64,000 bases of DNA from Leisingera aquimarina DSM 24565 (GTDB lineage Bacteria > Pseudomonadota > Alphaproteobacteria > Rhodobacterales > Rhodobacteraceae), in the NCBI RefSeq assembly GCF_000473165.1, contig NZ_KI421504.1:3448094-3512093 (forward strand), given 5' to 3'. The notes under the pieces were generated by a model. It saw nothing but the letters and a program-made list of their open reading frames with translations. It ran no database searches and was not told the DNA's origin. This document shows, in pieces, positions 17,759-26,834 of the stretch. Position numbers and translations under genes: made by a program. The stretch's first letter is position 1, and each line of letters opens with the position of its first letter.

Positions 17759-19387
17759 ATGGGGTGGATGGCGGATGAAACCGGTCTGGAGAAGACCGCC
17801 GCGAATTATGTGCCGCTGACGCCGCTGTCGCATCTGCAGCGGGCGGCGCAGGTGTTTCCGGAGCATCTGGCGGTCAGCTATGGCAAACACCGCAAGACTT
17901 ATGCCGAATACCACGACCGCTGCACGCGGCTGGCCGCGGGGCTGGTCAAGCTGGGGGTGAAGCCGGGCGACGTGGTGGCCACGCTGCTGCCGAACATCCC
18001 GGCCCAGGCCGAAGCGCATTTCGGGGTGCCTGCCTGCGGCGCGGTTCTGAACACCATCAATACCCGGCTGGATGTGAGCACAGTTGGCTACATCTTTGAC
18101 CATGGCGGGGCCAAGGCGGTGCTGGTTGATCCGCAATTCCTGGAACTGGCCGAGGCCGCCGTCGAGGAAATGGAAGGCCCCGCCCCGGTTTTGATCGAAG
18201 TGGCGGATGATCAGGCTACCTGGCACGCCACCGGCCGGCACATGGAGTACGAGGCGCTGCTGGCCAGCGGCGACCCGGATTTCCAGTGGATCATGCCCGA
18301 GGATGAATGGGAAAGCCTGGCGCTGAACTATACCTCCGGCACTACCGGGCGGCCAAAGGGCGTGGTGTATCACCACCGCGGCGCTTATCTGATGACCACG
18401 GGCACGGTGATCTCCTGGCGCATGGTGCTGCATCCGGTCTACCTGACCATTGTGCCGCTGTTTCACTGCAACGGCTGGAACCACACCTGGATGATGCCGG
18501 TGGTGGGCGGCACCCTGGTTTGCTGCCGGGATATCACCGCGCAGAACATCTACAACGCCATCCATTACGAGGGCGTCAGCCATTTCGGCGGTGCGCCGAT
18601 TGTGCTGAACATGCTGGTCAATGCGCTGGACGAGGAGCGCCGCACCTTTGACCACACGGTGGAGGTGTTCACCGCAGGCGCCCCGCCAGCGCCCGCAACC
18701 CTGTCGAAGATCGAGGATCTGGGCTTCAACGTCACCCATGTTTACGGGCTGACCGAGACTTATGGCCACGTCACCGAATGCTACTGGAAAGCCGCAGAAT
18801 GGGACGGGCTGGACAAGGCGGGCATCGCCGCGAAGAAATCCCGCCAAGGGGTTGCCATGCCAATGCTGGAACCAGTGGTGGTGCGCGACAGCGACCACAA
18901 AATCCTGCCCAAGGACGGTGAAAGCCAGGGAGAGATCGGGTTGCGCGGCAATGTGGTGATGAAAGGATACCTGAAGAACCCGGAGGCCACCGCCGAAGCC
19001 TTCAAGGACGGCTATTTCAACTCCGGCGACCTGGCGGTGCAGCACCCCGACGGCTATATCCAGATTGCCGACCGGGCCAAGGATATCATTATCTCGGGCG
19101 GCGAGAACATTTCCTCGGTCGAGGTGGAGGGCGTGCTGATGGCGCATCCGGATGTGCTGCTGGCTGCGGTCGCTGCGATGCCGGACGAGAAATGGGGCGA
19201 GGTGCCCTGCGCCTTTGTCGAACTGAAAGCCGGTGCCGCGGAAGATGCCGCAGCACTGATCGCTTTCACCCGCGAGACGCTGGCAGGTTTCAAGGCGCCC
19301 AAGAAAGTGGTGTTCCAGGAGCTGCCCAAGACTTCCACCGGCAAGATCCAGAAGTTCGAACTGAGGAAAACCGCCAAGAACCTGTAA
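17759..19387 (+). CDS. AMP-binding acyl-CoA synthetase
   Basis: Activates a carboxylic acid to its CoA thioester through an acyl-adenylate; 542 residues. The ATP-binding P-loop YTSGTTGRPKG, the adenylate motif YGLTETYG, the hinge DRAKDIIISGGENIS and the C-terminal catalytic Lys in KTSTGKIQKFELR are all present. The ATG at 17759 follows GGGGAGGAAACTG. It resembles medium/long-chain fatty-acid ligases of the 3-(methylthio)propionyl/DmdB-related group; the true substrate is open. A strong terminator follows. Confidence 0.92.
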   Translation: MGWMADETGLEKTAANYVPLTPLSHLQRAAQVFPEHLAVSYGKHRKTYAEYHDRCTRLAAGLVKLGVKPGDVVATLLPNIPAQAEAHFGVPACGAVLNTINTRLDVSTVGYIFDHGGAKAVLVDPQFLELAEAAVEEMEGPAPVLIEVADDQATWHATGRHMEYEALLASGDPDFQWIMPEDEWESLALNYTSGTTGRPKGVVYHHRGAYLMTTGTVISWRMVLHPVYLTIVPLFHCNGWNHTWMMPVVGGTLVCCRDITAQNIYNAIHYEGVSHFGGAPIVLNMLVNALDEERRTFDHTVEVFTAGAPPAPATLSKIEDLGFNVTHVYGLTETYGHVTECYWKAAEWDGLDKAGIAAKKSRQGVAMPMLEPVVVRDSDHKILPKDGESQGEIGLRGNVVMKGYLKNPEATAEAFKDGYFNSGDLAVQHPDGYIQIADRAKDIIISGGENISSVEVEGVLMAHPDVLLAAVAAMPDEKWGEVPCAFVELKAGAAEDAAALIAFTRETLAGFKAPKKVVFQELPKTSTGKIQKFELRKTAKNL

Positions 19388-19410
19388 CTTTTCACGGCGA
19401 AACGGCATCC

Positions 19411-19443
19411 GGGGCAGCAAAGCAATTTGCTGCCCCTGTTTTA
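19411..19443 (+). terminator. rho-independent terminator after acyl-CoA synthetase gene
   Basis: Perfect 11-base arms GGGGCAGCAAA and TTTGCTGCCCC around GCAA, followed by TGTTTTA. It ends about 50 bases before the next gene. Confidence 0.85.
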
Positions 19444-19491
19444 TGTGATTATTCTGGCGGCAACGATAAGAACGGGGGCCGGGCTGGCTGC

Positions 19492-20502
19492 ATGACGGCA
19501 TTGAGGGAATTTGAGCGGCTGGAGGCTGCGGGCTTGTGGCGCGCGGACCGGGAGGCCCAGCGGCGGGATGTGATCATCTCGCTGGGGGATGCGACGCTGA
19601 CGATTGCCAGTATGAACGACCGGCCGCTGGCGCATTGGTCGCTGGCAGCGGTAGAGCGCGCCAATCCCGGAGAGTTCCCGGCCCTGTTCCATCCCGATGG
19701 CGACCCCGGCGAGACACTGGAACTGGCTCAGGACGAGACCGCCATGCTGGATGCGATTGCCCGGGTGCAAACCGCAATCGGCCGCTCCCGCGCGCGGCCC
19801 GGCCGGCTGCGGGCCGTCAGTATCCTGGGCGCCTGTGCGCTGATGCTGGCACTGCTGGTCCTGTGGCTGCCCGGTGCTGTCACCCGGCATGCTGTCAGCG
19901 TGGTTCCTGACATTAAGCGCAAGGCGATCGGCCAAGCATTGCTGGGCCGGATCGAGCGCGTGTCGGGACCCGCCTGCGCGACGCCGGAAGCCGCACCGAT
20001 CCTCAGAGATCTGGCGCAACGCACCGGGGTGCGGCAGCTGGCCGTGCTGCGCTCAGGCATTCCCGGCAGCCTGCATCTGCCTGGCGGCATCGTGCTGCTG
20101 AACCGTTCGTTTGTTGAGGATTTCGAGGATCCCGCAGTCGCGGCCGGCGCCATCCTGGCGGAACGCGCCCGGGCTGAGGCCAGCGACCCGATGTTCGAAC
20201 TGCTGGAGGCCGGCGGAGTTATGGCCGCCTTCAAATTGCTGACCACGGGCGAGCTGGACCGCGCAGCCCTGGATGCCTATTCCGAAACCACCCTGGCCAG
20301 CCCCCGTCCGGCACTGCCGGATCAGGTGCTTCTGGCGGAATTTGCCCGCGCGGCGCTGCCCTCCTCGCCTTATGCCTATGCGCTGGACATCACCGGCGAG
20401 ACGGTGCTGGGGCTGATCGAAGCGGACCCGATGGCAGGCCGCGATCAGGAGCCGCTGCTGAATGACCGCGACTGGGTGCAACTGCAGAACATCTGCGGCT
20501 AG
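19492..20502 (+). CDS. membrane protein resembling an M48 peptidase without catalytic histidines
   Basis: 336-residue protein with a soluble N-terminal part (1-100), one transmembrane helix at about 103-125 (AVSILGACALMLALLVLWLPG) and a periplasmic C-terminal domain. LHLPGGIVLLNRSFVEDFEDP matches the FALPGG.I.....L segment that precedes the zinc motif in M48 peptidases, but where HExxH is expected the sequence reads AERAR, so both zinc histidines are missing. Hence a probable non-catalytic relative; the similarity is a visual judgement. The gene stands alone after a terminator. Start by position of the first good ATG. Confidence 0.75.
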   Translation: MTALREFERLEAAGLWRADREAQRRDVIISLGDATLTIASMNDRPLAHWSLAAVERANPGEFPALFHPDGDPGETLELAQDETAMLDAIARVQTAIGRSRARPGRLRAVSILGACALMLALLVLWLPGAVTRHAVSVVPDIKRKAIGQALLGRIERVSGPACATPEAAPILRDLAQRTGVRQLAVLRSGIPGSLHLPGGIVLLNRSFVEDFEDPAVAAGAILAERARAEASDPMFELLEAGGVMAAFKLLTTGELDRAALDAYSETTLASPRPALPDQVLLAEFARAALPSSPYAYALDITGETVLGLIEADPMAGRDQEPLLNDRDWVQLQNICG

Positions 20503-20551
20503 ACGCCCGGTTCTGTTGCGCCCAGCCGCAGTTTTGCGCGGCAGAAAACAC

Positions 20552-20953
20552 TTAGCCCTTTTGACTGCTGTCAAAGGCCGCTTTCATGAAGTCGGCTTTC
20601 ATCATGTGCGCCTTCATCGCGGGCAGGCCGATTGCTTTCAATGCGATCACCGATGCGTAGATCAGCGTTGCAGTGGCAAGGGCATCCAGCATCCATCCAA
20701 GAGGCACCGCCGCTGCGCCCAGATGTCCTGGCAGCGCCGAGAGCGCCGGAATAGTCCAGAAACCGGTCAGCGCATGCAGCACAAGCGCAATCCAGAACCC
20801 GGCGCAATACGGGCAATGCCATTGCTCATAGAGCGACTGCAGCGGCCGCGGCAGCATCGCCAGCAGCCTGTTGAACCAGGTCCCCCACTCCGGGAGTTTT
20901 TCCCAGATCAGGATATGCAATGCGGTTCCGATCAGAACAGGTTCGAATGTCAT
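20552..20953 (-). CDS. small integral membrane protein with HCPYC motif
   Basis: 133 residues, three or four hydrophobic segments. WHCPYCAGFWIALVLH in the second helix region is a CPYC-x-GFW signature seen in several small uncharacterised membrane families. The C-terminus has clustered Met/Lys (MKAHMMKADFMKAAFDSSQKG), which could bind metal but is unproven. It lies 73 bases downstream of a MarR regulator gene on the same strand, with a possible shared operator between. Function unknown. Confidence 0.78.
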   Translation of the reverse strand: MTFEPVLIGTALHILIWEKLPEWGTWFNRLLAMLPRPLQSLYEQWHCPYCAGFWIALVLHALTGFWTIPALSALPGHLGAAAVPLGWMLDALATATLIYASVIALKAIGLPAMKAHMMKADFMKAAFDSSQKG

Positions 20954-20977
20954 GGGTTTTTCCTTTCGCGGATTTCG

Positions 20978-20995
20978 ATTGTTAGTTAGCTAGAC
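20978..20995. promoter_or_regulatory. candidate MarR operator upstream of the small membrane protein
   Basis: Repeated GTTAGTTAGCTAGAC in the gap between the MarR gene and the membrane-protein gene. Similar GTTAG/CTAAC boxes occur upstream of the MarR gene itself (21470-21488), suggesting that both promoters are controlled by this regulator. Confidence 0.4.
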
Positions 20996-21026
20996 TTACC
21001 TTACTGCGCAAAAAGGCGCCGACCCT

Positions 21027-21458
21027 TCAGCCGGTCTCAGACTTTTCTGCCAGCGCGGCTGCGAGAGCGTCGCCGTCCAGGCCCGGTGCTTCAGACAGGA
21101 AACTCCGGGCAGCGGCCTGATACATCTCCTCTCCTGTTTGCAGCATCTCGCGCCCCTGAGGCGTGAGCAGAATATGCTGGGCACGGGCATCGTAGCGGCA
21201 GGGCACCCGCTCCACCAATCCGCGCTCGGTCAGCTTGACAACCATCGCACTGGCCGAGGCTTTCCTGACGCCAAGATCCTCGACCACGTCTTGCAGGTGC
21301 TGGCCGTGGTCGTCTTTGCTGGTTTGTTTGATCTCCTGCTCCTTGATGGCGCGCAGGTATTCATACTCGCTGTGGCTGAGCCCGATCCGGGCGCCGCCCC
21401 TCGCCCAGTGCCGGTGTGCGTGGCGGTGTGCCAATTCGATCAGTTGCGCGAAGGTCAT
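21027..21458 (-). CDS. MarR family transcriptional regulator
   Basis: 143-residue winged-helix regulator. DLGVRKASASAMVVKLTERGLVERVPCRYDARAQHILLTPQGREML is the recognition helix, wing and DxR motif. The helical N- and C-termini form the dimer interface. It is probably autoregulated: GTTAG and CTAAC boxes flank the promoter just upstream. It likely also controls the membrane-protein gene directly downstream. The ligand is unknown. Confidence 0.9.
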   Translation of the reverse strand: MTFAQLIELAHRHAHRHWARGGARIGLSHSEYEYLRAIKEQEIKQTSKDDHGQHLQDVVEDLGVRKASASAMVVKLTERGLVERVPCRYDARAQHILLTPQGREMLQTGEEMYQAAARSFLSEAPGLDGDALAAALAEKSETG

Positions 21459-21469
21459 GCTGTCTCCAG

Positions 21470-21488
21470 TTAGTCTGGAAGCCTAACT
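21470..21488. promoter_or_regulatory. candidate MarR autoregulatory operator
   Basis: GTTAG, about nine bases, then CTAAC (within AGTTAGTCTGGAAGCCTAAC) lies 12-30 bases upstream of the MarR start. The same half-sites occur before the downstream gene. Confidence 0.45.
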
Positions 21489-21550
21489 AATGAACTTTCG
21501 GAAGAAGTCAAGAGAGGGCAAGCCCGGACATTGCCGGCGGCAAAAGCACA

Positions 21551-21583
21551 AAGCCCGCCCCTGAAACTGTCTGGAACGGGCTT
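21551..21583 (-). terminator. possible terminator downstream of the SPOR gene
   Basis: AAGCCCG and CGGGCTT form an imperfect hairpin; on the minus strand it is followed by TTGTGCTTTT. It lies about 100 bases past the SPOR-gene stop, so the assignment is tentative. Confidence 0.4.
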
Positions 21584-21680
21584 CGAAATGCTCTTCGGTG
21601 CCTTTCACCTTCTGGCTGCGAAGGGGAGAGACCGTCTTTTCAGCAGCCGGAGCCGGGACGGTCAGGCCTCTGCCCTGGCT

Positions 21681-23033
21681 TTACTTGCTGATCCGCGCCC
21701 CGGCAAAACCAGCCTTGCGGGCTTTGGCCAAGGCTGCAGCGGCTTGGTCATGGGCGTGAAACGGGCCTGCCAGAACAACCTTATAGGGCTGCCCCCTGCG
21801 GCTGACAGTGCCAAGGCGCACTGGCAGACCGGCAGCGGCAAGCCGCCGCGCTGCGGCCTTGGCCTCAGCGGCACCGGCATAGGTTGCGGCGCGAATATAC
21901 CGTCGCGATGCGGCTTGCTGCGGCGCCGCCGCATCCGGTGCAGAGCGGGTGGACAGGCGCAGGCCCGACGGCTGCGCTTCGGCCGGGCTGCGGCGCACAT
22001 TGCGCGGCAGTGTCAGCGTGGCACGGTCCAGCGGCAGCTGCACCAGGCGGCGCGGCACGCCCTTGGTCCAGACCTGCGCCATCTGCGCATCGCCCTCGGA
22101 TGTGCGCACGCCGCGCATCGTGTTCAGACGGTCGTCTTCACGCTCCACTGCCAGGTAGCCGGCCGGGGCTTGGGCAAAACCGGTCACCACTGCCGGGCGC
22201 ACGGTACGCACCGCTCGCTGCGGGTTCAGCCGCCCATCGGTCCAGACCGGGCGATAGCCTTCGGGCACCGAGAAACTGTTGCTGAGGCGGCGGTCCTGGT
22301 AGATGTGCGTCTGCACCACACGCGTATTCGGGGTGAGGCGCAGGGAGGATTGCGGGCCGCTGCCCTGACCCCCGTAGGTCACCGGCGAAACAGTTTGCGG
22401 GCCGCAGCGCGCGCCGGTGGCATTGGTGTACTGGCGGCTGATATCCGAAAGACCGGCACACGCACCGCTGCTTGCGGGCTGCACTGCAGCCGGAGCGGGT
22501 GCTGCTGGGGCCGGGATTGGCTTGGGCGTCACACGCACGACTCTCTTAGGTGCCGGTTTCGGCGCCGGAGCAGCAGCGGCGGGCTGGGCGCTGGTGGATT
22601 GCGGTGTACGGCGCGGCTTGGCCGTGGTGACGATCCCGGGCGCTGCGGCGGCGGGCTTGGCAGCGGTGGACGGTCGTTTTGCTGCTGCGGGCGCAGCTGC
22701 AGCCGGTTGTGCCAGCTGCTGGCCTGGCTCCAGCGTGATCAGCTCCGGCGCCGGGGCTGCCGGCTGCTGCCTCGTGGCGCCTGCCAGCTTGGTTGGCGCA
22801 TAGCCGCAGATCTGCTTGCGCGAGCGGGAGACCCGTGGAACCCAGGTGACATTGCCGTCAATGCCTGCACGGATGTAGATGCAGCCGCGGCTGTCCACAT
22901 ATTGCTTGCCTTTATAGGAAGCAGGCGGAAATTCGGAGGGCGGGCTGGTTTCACGCAGGGTTTGTGCCTGTATACCTGCCGCTCCTGTTGTCCCCGCGAT
23001 GATGGCCAGTGCAATAATTCTAGTTATTTTCAT
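21681..23033 (-). CDS. SPOR domain-containing secreted protein
   Basis: 450 residues. A signal peptide (MKITRIIALAIIAGTTGAAGIQA) precedes a conserved N-terminal block (about 35-80, YVDSRGCIYIRAGIDGNVTWVPRVSRSR), a long Ala/Pro-rich low-complexity linker (about 85-205), a middle region and a C-terminal SPOR domain of about 75 residues (RRYIRAATYAGAAEAKAAA...KVVLAGPF). SPOR domains bind denuded peptidoglycan glycans at division sites, so a periplasmic, septum-associated protein is expected. The ATG at 23033 has CAGGA upstream. Confidence 0.88.
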   Translation of the reverse strand: MKITRIIALAIIAGTTGAAGIQAQTLRETSPPSEFPPASYKGKQYVDSRGCIYIRAGIDGNVTWVPRVSRSRKQICGYAPTKLAGATRQQPAAPAPELITLEPGQQLAQPAAAAPAAAKRPSTAAKPAAAAPGIVTTAKPRRTPQSTSAQPAAAAPAPKPAPKRVVRVTPKPIPAPAAPAPAAVQPASSGACAGLSDISRQYTNATGARCGPQTVSPVTYGGQGSGPQSSLRLTPNTRVVQTHIYQDRRLSNSFSVPEGYRPVWTDGRLNPQRAVRTVRPAVVTGFAQAPAGYLAVEREDDRLNTMRGVRTSEGDAQMAQVWTKGVPRRLVQLPLDRATLTLPRNVRRSPAEAQPSGLRLSTRSAPDAAAPQQAASRRYIRAATYAGAAEAKAAARRLAAAGLPVRLGTVSRRGQPYKVVLAGPFHAHDQAAAALAKARKAGFAGARISK

Positions 23034-23217
23034 TCCTGAGCCCCACAAAATATGGCTGCAGGATGCCCGAATCCGGCCTGTGAGTAAAGATTCTGCGGCA
23101 ACAATAAGGCCGCAAGGCGGCAATTTTTGCTCAAATTGGAACTTGTTTGCTTGCCGCAGGCGGCAGCCGGGCATTCCGGCCAAGGCAATCAGCGCTGCCT
23201 TGGCCGCTGCGTTCAGA

Positions 23218-23850
23218 TCATTTAGTGCCGAACATCCGGTCGCCGGCATCGCCCAGACCGGGCAGAATGTAGCCCTTCTCATTCAGCTGCCGGTCCAGCG
23301 AAGCGGTGACGATAGGTACATCCGGGTGCGCTTCTTTCATCCGCGCAACGCCTTCGGGCGAGGCCAAAAGGCAGAGGAAGCGGATGTTGTTGGCGCCGGC
23401 CTCTTTCAGCAGATCGATAGCGGCGGCAGAGCTGTTGCCGGTGGCCAGCATCGGGTCCACTGCGATCACCAGCCGGTCTTCCAGCGCTTCGGGTGCTTTG
23501 AAGTAATACTGCACCGGTTCCAGGGTTTCCTCGTCCCGGTAGAGGCCGACAAAACCAACGCGGGCCGAGGGGATCAGCTCCAGCACCCCGTCCAGCATAC
23601 CGTTGCCCGCGCGCAGGATGGAGACCAATGCCAGTTTCTTGCCGGCCAGGATCGGCGCGTCCATTTCCTCCATCGGGGTTTCGATGTTGGTTGTAGTCAG
23701 CTCCATTTCGCGGGTGATTTCATAGGCCAGAAGCTGGGTGATCTCGCGCAGCAGGCGGCGGAAACCCGCGGTGGACGTGCCCTTGTCCCGCATCAGGGTC
23801 AGCTTGTGCTGCACAAGCGGGTGATCAACAACGGTCAGGTGGTCGGTCAT
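23218..23850 (-). CDS. upp: uracil phosphoribosyltransferase
   Basis: Converts uracil and PRPP to UMP. 210 residues, normal length. [20 protein letters not shown] and [21 protein letters not shown]-like PRPP loop ([14 protein letters not shown]) are diagnostic, and [17 protein letters not shown] is the typical C-terminus. Last gene of the salvage block, 76 bases downstream of deoB on the same strand, and it recovers the uracil released by DeoA. Confidence 0.97.
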   Translation of the reverse strand: MTDHLTVVDHPLVQHKLTLMRDKGTSTAGFRRLLREITQLLAYEITREMELTTTNIETPMEEMDAPILAGKKLALVSILRAGNGMLDGVLELIPSARVGFVGLYRDEETLEPVQYYFKAPEALEDRLVIAVDPMLATGNSSAAAIDLLKEAGANNIRFLCLLASPEGVARMKEAHPDVPIVTASLDRQLNEKGYILPGLGDAGDRMFGTK

Positions 23851-23926
23851 GGGGCACTCCTAAAGTTTGCTTTTGCGCGCTTTTACGGGCTTGGCCACAG
23901 CAGGCAAGCGTGTTTTGATCATTGGG

Positions 23927-25138
23927 TCAAAGAAAGCTCTTGCCGGGGCCTTGGGCCGGGACGTTCAGATGGGCCGCAATCGAGGCGCCCACATCGGCGA
24001 ATTTGACCTGCCCGATGGGGCCTGCGTCAAGCCCGGCAATCAGAACCGGCACCTGTTCACGGGTGTGGTCGGAACCGGGCCAGCTTGGGTCATTGCCGTG
24101 ATCGGCGGTCAGCACCAGCATGTCGCCGTTGCGCAGTTTCGCCAGCAGCCGGCCAAACTCCGCATCGAACCACTCCAGCGCCCGCGCATAGCCGGAGAAG
24201 TCGCGGGTGTGGCCGTACATGCTGTCGAACTCGACGAAGTTGGCGAAGGTCAGGCTGCCGTCTTCTGCCGTTTCCACCGCATCGAACAGGTGCTGCATCA
24301 GCTGGGCATCCGCACCCTTTTTCAGGGTGTCGATACCGGTCATGGAGAAGATGTCGCCGATCTTGCCGATGGCGTGGACCTTGCCGCCTGTATCCTGCAC
24401 CCAGTTGGTCAGCACTGGTGCCGGCGGAGTAATTGCAAAATCGCGCCGGTTGGTGGTGCGAGTGAAACCCTCCTCTGCTGAGCCCAGGAAGGGCCGCGCA
24501 ATGACCCGGCCCACTTTCATCGCGTGCAGGCGCGGAGCGATAGCCTCGCAAAGTTTCAGGAGACGGTCGAGACCAAAGGTCTCCTCATGTGCGGCGATCT
24601 GAAAGACGCTGTCGGCGGAAGTGTAGCAGATCGGCTTGCCTGTCCGCATGTGTTCGGCGCCAAGGTCGTTGAGGATAACAGTCCCTGAAGCGTGGCAATT
24701 GCCGAGGATGCCATCGGTGCCGGCCTGCTCCGCTACAAAGGCCGTGAGGTCTTCGGGGAAGGACGGCGCCCGATCGGGGAAATAATGCCAGTCCCAGGGC
24801 ACAGGCAGGCCCGCCAGTTCCCAATGACCCGAGGGCGTGTCCTTGCCACGGCTAACTTCTCTGGCACAGCCCCAACGGCCCTGCGGTTCTGAATCCAGCC
24901 CCGGAAACGGCACCGAGGACGCCAGCCGCATGGATGAACCAAGGCCGAGGCGTTCCATGTTTGGTACGTGCAGCGGGCCGCTTCTGCCCTCCTCGGCCTC
25001 ACCCGCGGCACAGGCCTGGGTGATATGGGCCAGCGTGTTGGCGCCAAGGTCCGGCAGATCGCCGTTGAAGAACGTCCCGGCATCCGGCGCGCCGCCGATG
25101 CCAACGGAGTCCATCACCACAAGGAAGGCACGGGGCAT
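23927..25138 (-). CDS. deoB: phosphopentomutase
   Basis: Alkaline-phosphatase-superfamily enzyme, 403 residues, moving phosphate between C1 and C5 of (deoxy)ribose. The metal-binding motifs MDSVGIGGAPDA, DTPSGHWE and ADHGNDPSWPGSDHTRE are intact. The start at 25138 overlaps the deoA stop by one base. In this operon it converts the sugar phosphate produced by thymidine phosphorylase. Confidence 0.97.
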   Translation of the reverse strand: MPRAFLVVMDSVGIGGAPDAGTFFNGDLPDLGANTLAHITQACAAGEAEEGRSGPLHVPNMERLGLGSSMRLASSVPFPGLDSEPQGRWGCAREVSRGKDTPSGHWELAGLPVPWDWHYFPDRAPSFPEDLTAFVAEQAGTDGILGNCHASGTVILNDLGAEHMRTGKPICYTSADSVFQIAAHEETFGLDRLLKLCEAIAPRLHAMKVGRVIARPFLGSAEEGFTRTTNRRDFAITPPAPVLTNWVQDTGGKVHAIGKIGDIFSMTGIDTLKKGADAQLMQHLFDAVETAEDGSLTFANFVEFDSMYGHTRDFSGYARALEWFDAEFGRLLAKLRNGDMLVLTADHGNDPSWPGSDHTREQVPVLIAGLDAGPIGQVKFADVGASIAAHLNVPAQGPGKSFL

Positions 25139-26442
25139 CAGGAGATCCTTTCGTGAACCAGCGGCGGCGGGGCGTCCGACGCATCGCCAATGGCGATGGC
25201 GGCGAGGAAGGCAGCCTCTGCCATATCTGCCGCATCATCGCTGGCGGCGTGGATGCAGGCAAGGGTGTCCCCTGCCCCGACGGGCTGGCCCAGGCGGGCA
25301 ATGCCCGAGATACCAACGCCGGGGTGGATCCTGTCGCTCTCCACCATCCGGCCCCCGCCCAGGGCAACTACAGCCAAGCCAAGTGCTTCGCCGTTCATGG
25401 CAGAGACACGCCCGGCGCCGGAGGCCTTGACCGCCCGCACGACCTCTGCGCCCGGCAGATGATCCTGCCATTTGGCGGCGAAATCAGCAGGGCCGCCCAT
25501 GGCGGCAATCATACGGGCAAACCGCTCTGCCGCGCGGCCATCGGTGAGAGTTGCGGTGATCTGCGCCGCACCTTCATCTGCGTCCGCGGCCAGACCGGCG
25601 TGGGCCAGCAGCTCGCCGCCCAAAACCGCGGAAATCTCTGCCAGCGAGCCAGCCGCCTGCCCTGTCAGCACCCGCATCACCTCGGCTACTTCCAGCGCAT
25701 TGCCAAGGGCCGGTGCCAGAGGCTGGTTCATGTCGGTGACCAGCGCCGAAGTGCGGCAGCCAGCTGCATTGGCGGTATCGCAGAGCGACTGCGCCAGCGC
25801 GCGGGCGTCATCTGCCGTCTTCATAAAGGCGCCGGAGCCGATTTTCACATCCAGCACCAGCGCATCCGGGCTGGCGGCGAGTTTCTTGGACAGGATCGAG
25901 GCGGTGATCAGGTCAAGGCTTTCCACCGTCGCGGTGACGTCGCGGATCGCATAGAGCCGCTTATCCGCCGGGGCAATCTGGGCGGTGGCGCCGACAATGG
26001 CGCAGCCCATGTCCTGCATCATGCGGCGCAGGTGGTTCTCACTGACGCTGGTGGAAACACCGGGGATCGCTTCCAGCTTGTCCAAAGTACCGCCTGTGTG
26101 GCCCAGCCCGCGGCCCGAGATCATCGGCACATAGGCACCGCAGGCCGCTAGCGCCGGTGCCAGCAGCAGCGAGACACAGTCCCCCACCCCACCGGTGGAA
26201 TGCTTGTCCAGAACCGGGCCGTCCAGATTCCAGGTCAGCACATCGCCAGTGTCGCGCATCGCCAGGGTCAGGGCGCGGCGGCCCTCGACGCTGAGGCCCT
26301 GCAGGCAGACCGCCATGGCAAAGGCTCCGGCCTGCGCGTCCGAGACCCCACCGTTGGCCAGCCCTTCCGCAAACCAGTGCAGCGCGTCTTCGCCCGGTGT
26401 TTCACCGCGCCGGAGTGTTGCATTGATGGCGCGGGCGTCCAT
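25138..26442 (-). CDS. deoA: thymidine phosphorylase
   Basis: Phosphorolysis of thymidine/deoxyuridine, 434 residues, dimeric cytoplasmic enzyme. Visible are LDKHSTGGVGDCVSLLLAPALAACG (phosphate and substrate site), SGRGLGHTGGTLDKLEAIPG and LDVKIGSGAFMKT. The start overlaps the cdd stop by one base, so cdd-deoA-deoB is a coupled unit. Length and motifs fit the deoA branch and not the long archaeal-type AMP phosphorylase. Confidence 0.97.
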   Translation of the reverse strand: MDARAINATLRRGETPGEDALHWFAEGLANGGVSDAQAGAFAMAVCLQGLSVEGRRALTLAMRDTGDVLTWNLDGPVLDKHSTGGVGDCVSLLLAPALAACGAYVPMISGRGLGHTGGTLDKLEAIPGVSTSVSENHLRRMMQDMGCAIVGATAQIAPADKRLYAIRDVTATVESLDLITASILSKKLAASPDALVLDVKIGSGAFMKTADDARALAQSLCDTANAAGCRTSALVTDMNQPLAPALGNALEVAEVMRVLTGQAAGSLAEISAVLGGELLAHAGLAADADEGAAQITATLTDGRAAERFARMIAAMGGPADFAAKWQDHLPGAEVVRAVKASGAGRVSAMNGEALGLAVVALGGGRMVESDRIHPGVGISGIARLGQPVGAGDTLACIHAASDDAADMAEAAFLAAIAIGDASDAPPPLVHERIS

Positions 26443-26834
26443 CAGCTGCGCTCCATATGGTCCACGTCAAAAGCGCCCGGCAGCAGGTCGCCGATGGTGG
26501 TGTCCTTCTCAGCGCCGTCAGTGGTCGCCAGGGTCACTTTCACCTCTCCTGTGCCAAACTCCTTGAGCTTCTGACGGCAGCCGCCGCAGGGCGGGATCGG
26601 AGAGGGGCAGTCGGCAATCACATAGACCGCCGCCAGCTCCCTTTCCCCCGCGGCGACCATGGCGGCGATAGCCCCGGCTTCGGCGCAGGTGCCCTCGGGA
26701 TAGGCCACGTTTTCAACATTGCAGCCGACGTAGATCTGGCCGGTGGACGAGCGGATTGCAGCGCCGACCTTGAAATTAGAGTACGGCGCGTGGGCGTTTT
26801 CGCGGACGGCGGTTGCGGCGGCTTTGAGGCTCAT
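26442..26834 (-). CDS. cdd: cytidine deaminase
   Basis: Zinc enzyme of 130 residues, homotetrameric class, converting (deoxy)cytidine to (deoxy)uridine. CAEAGAI holds the Zn-Cys and catalytic Glu, and PPCGGCRQ the two other zinc cysteines; NFKVGAAIRSSTGQIYVGCNVEN is the N-terminal signature. First gene of the cdd-deoA-deoB-upp salvage operon; its product feeds DeoA. Confidence 0.97.
   Translation of the reverse strand: MSLKAAATAVRENAHAPYSNFKVGAAIRSSTGQIYVGCNVENVAYPEGTCAEAGAIAAMVAAGERELAAVYVIADCPSPIPPCGGCRQKLKEFGTGEVKVTLATTDGAEKDTTIGDLLPGAFDVDHMERS

Noticed and set aside
17723-19501. A 592-residue minus-strand open frame opposite the acyl-CoA synthetase
   Set aside because: Shadow of a well-conserved ligase; composition is unlike real proteins.
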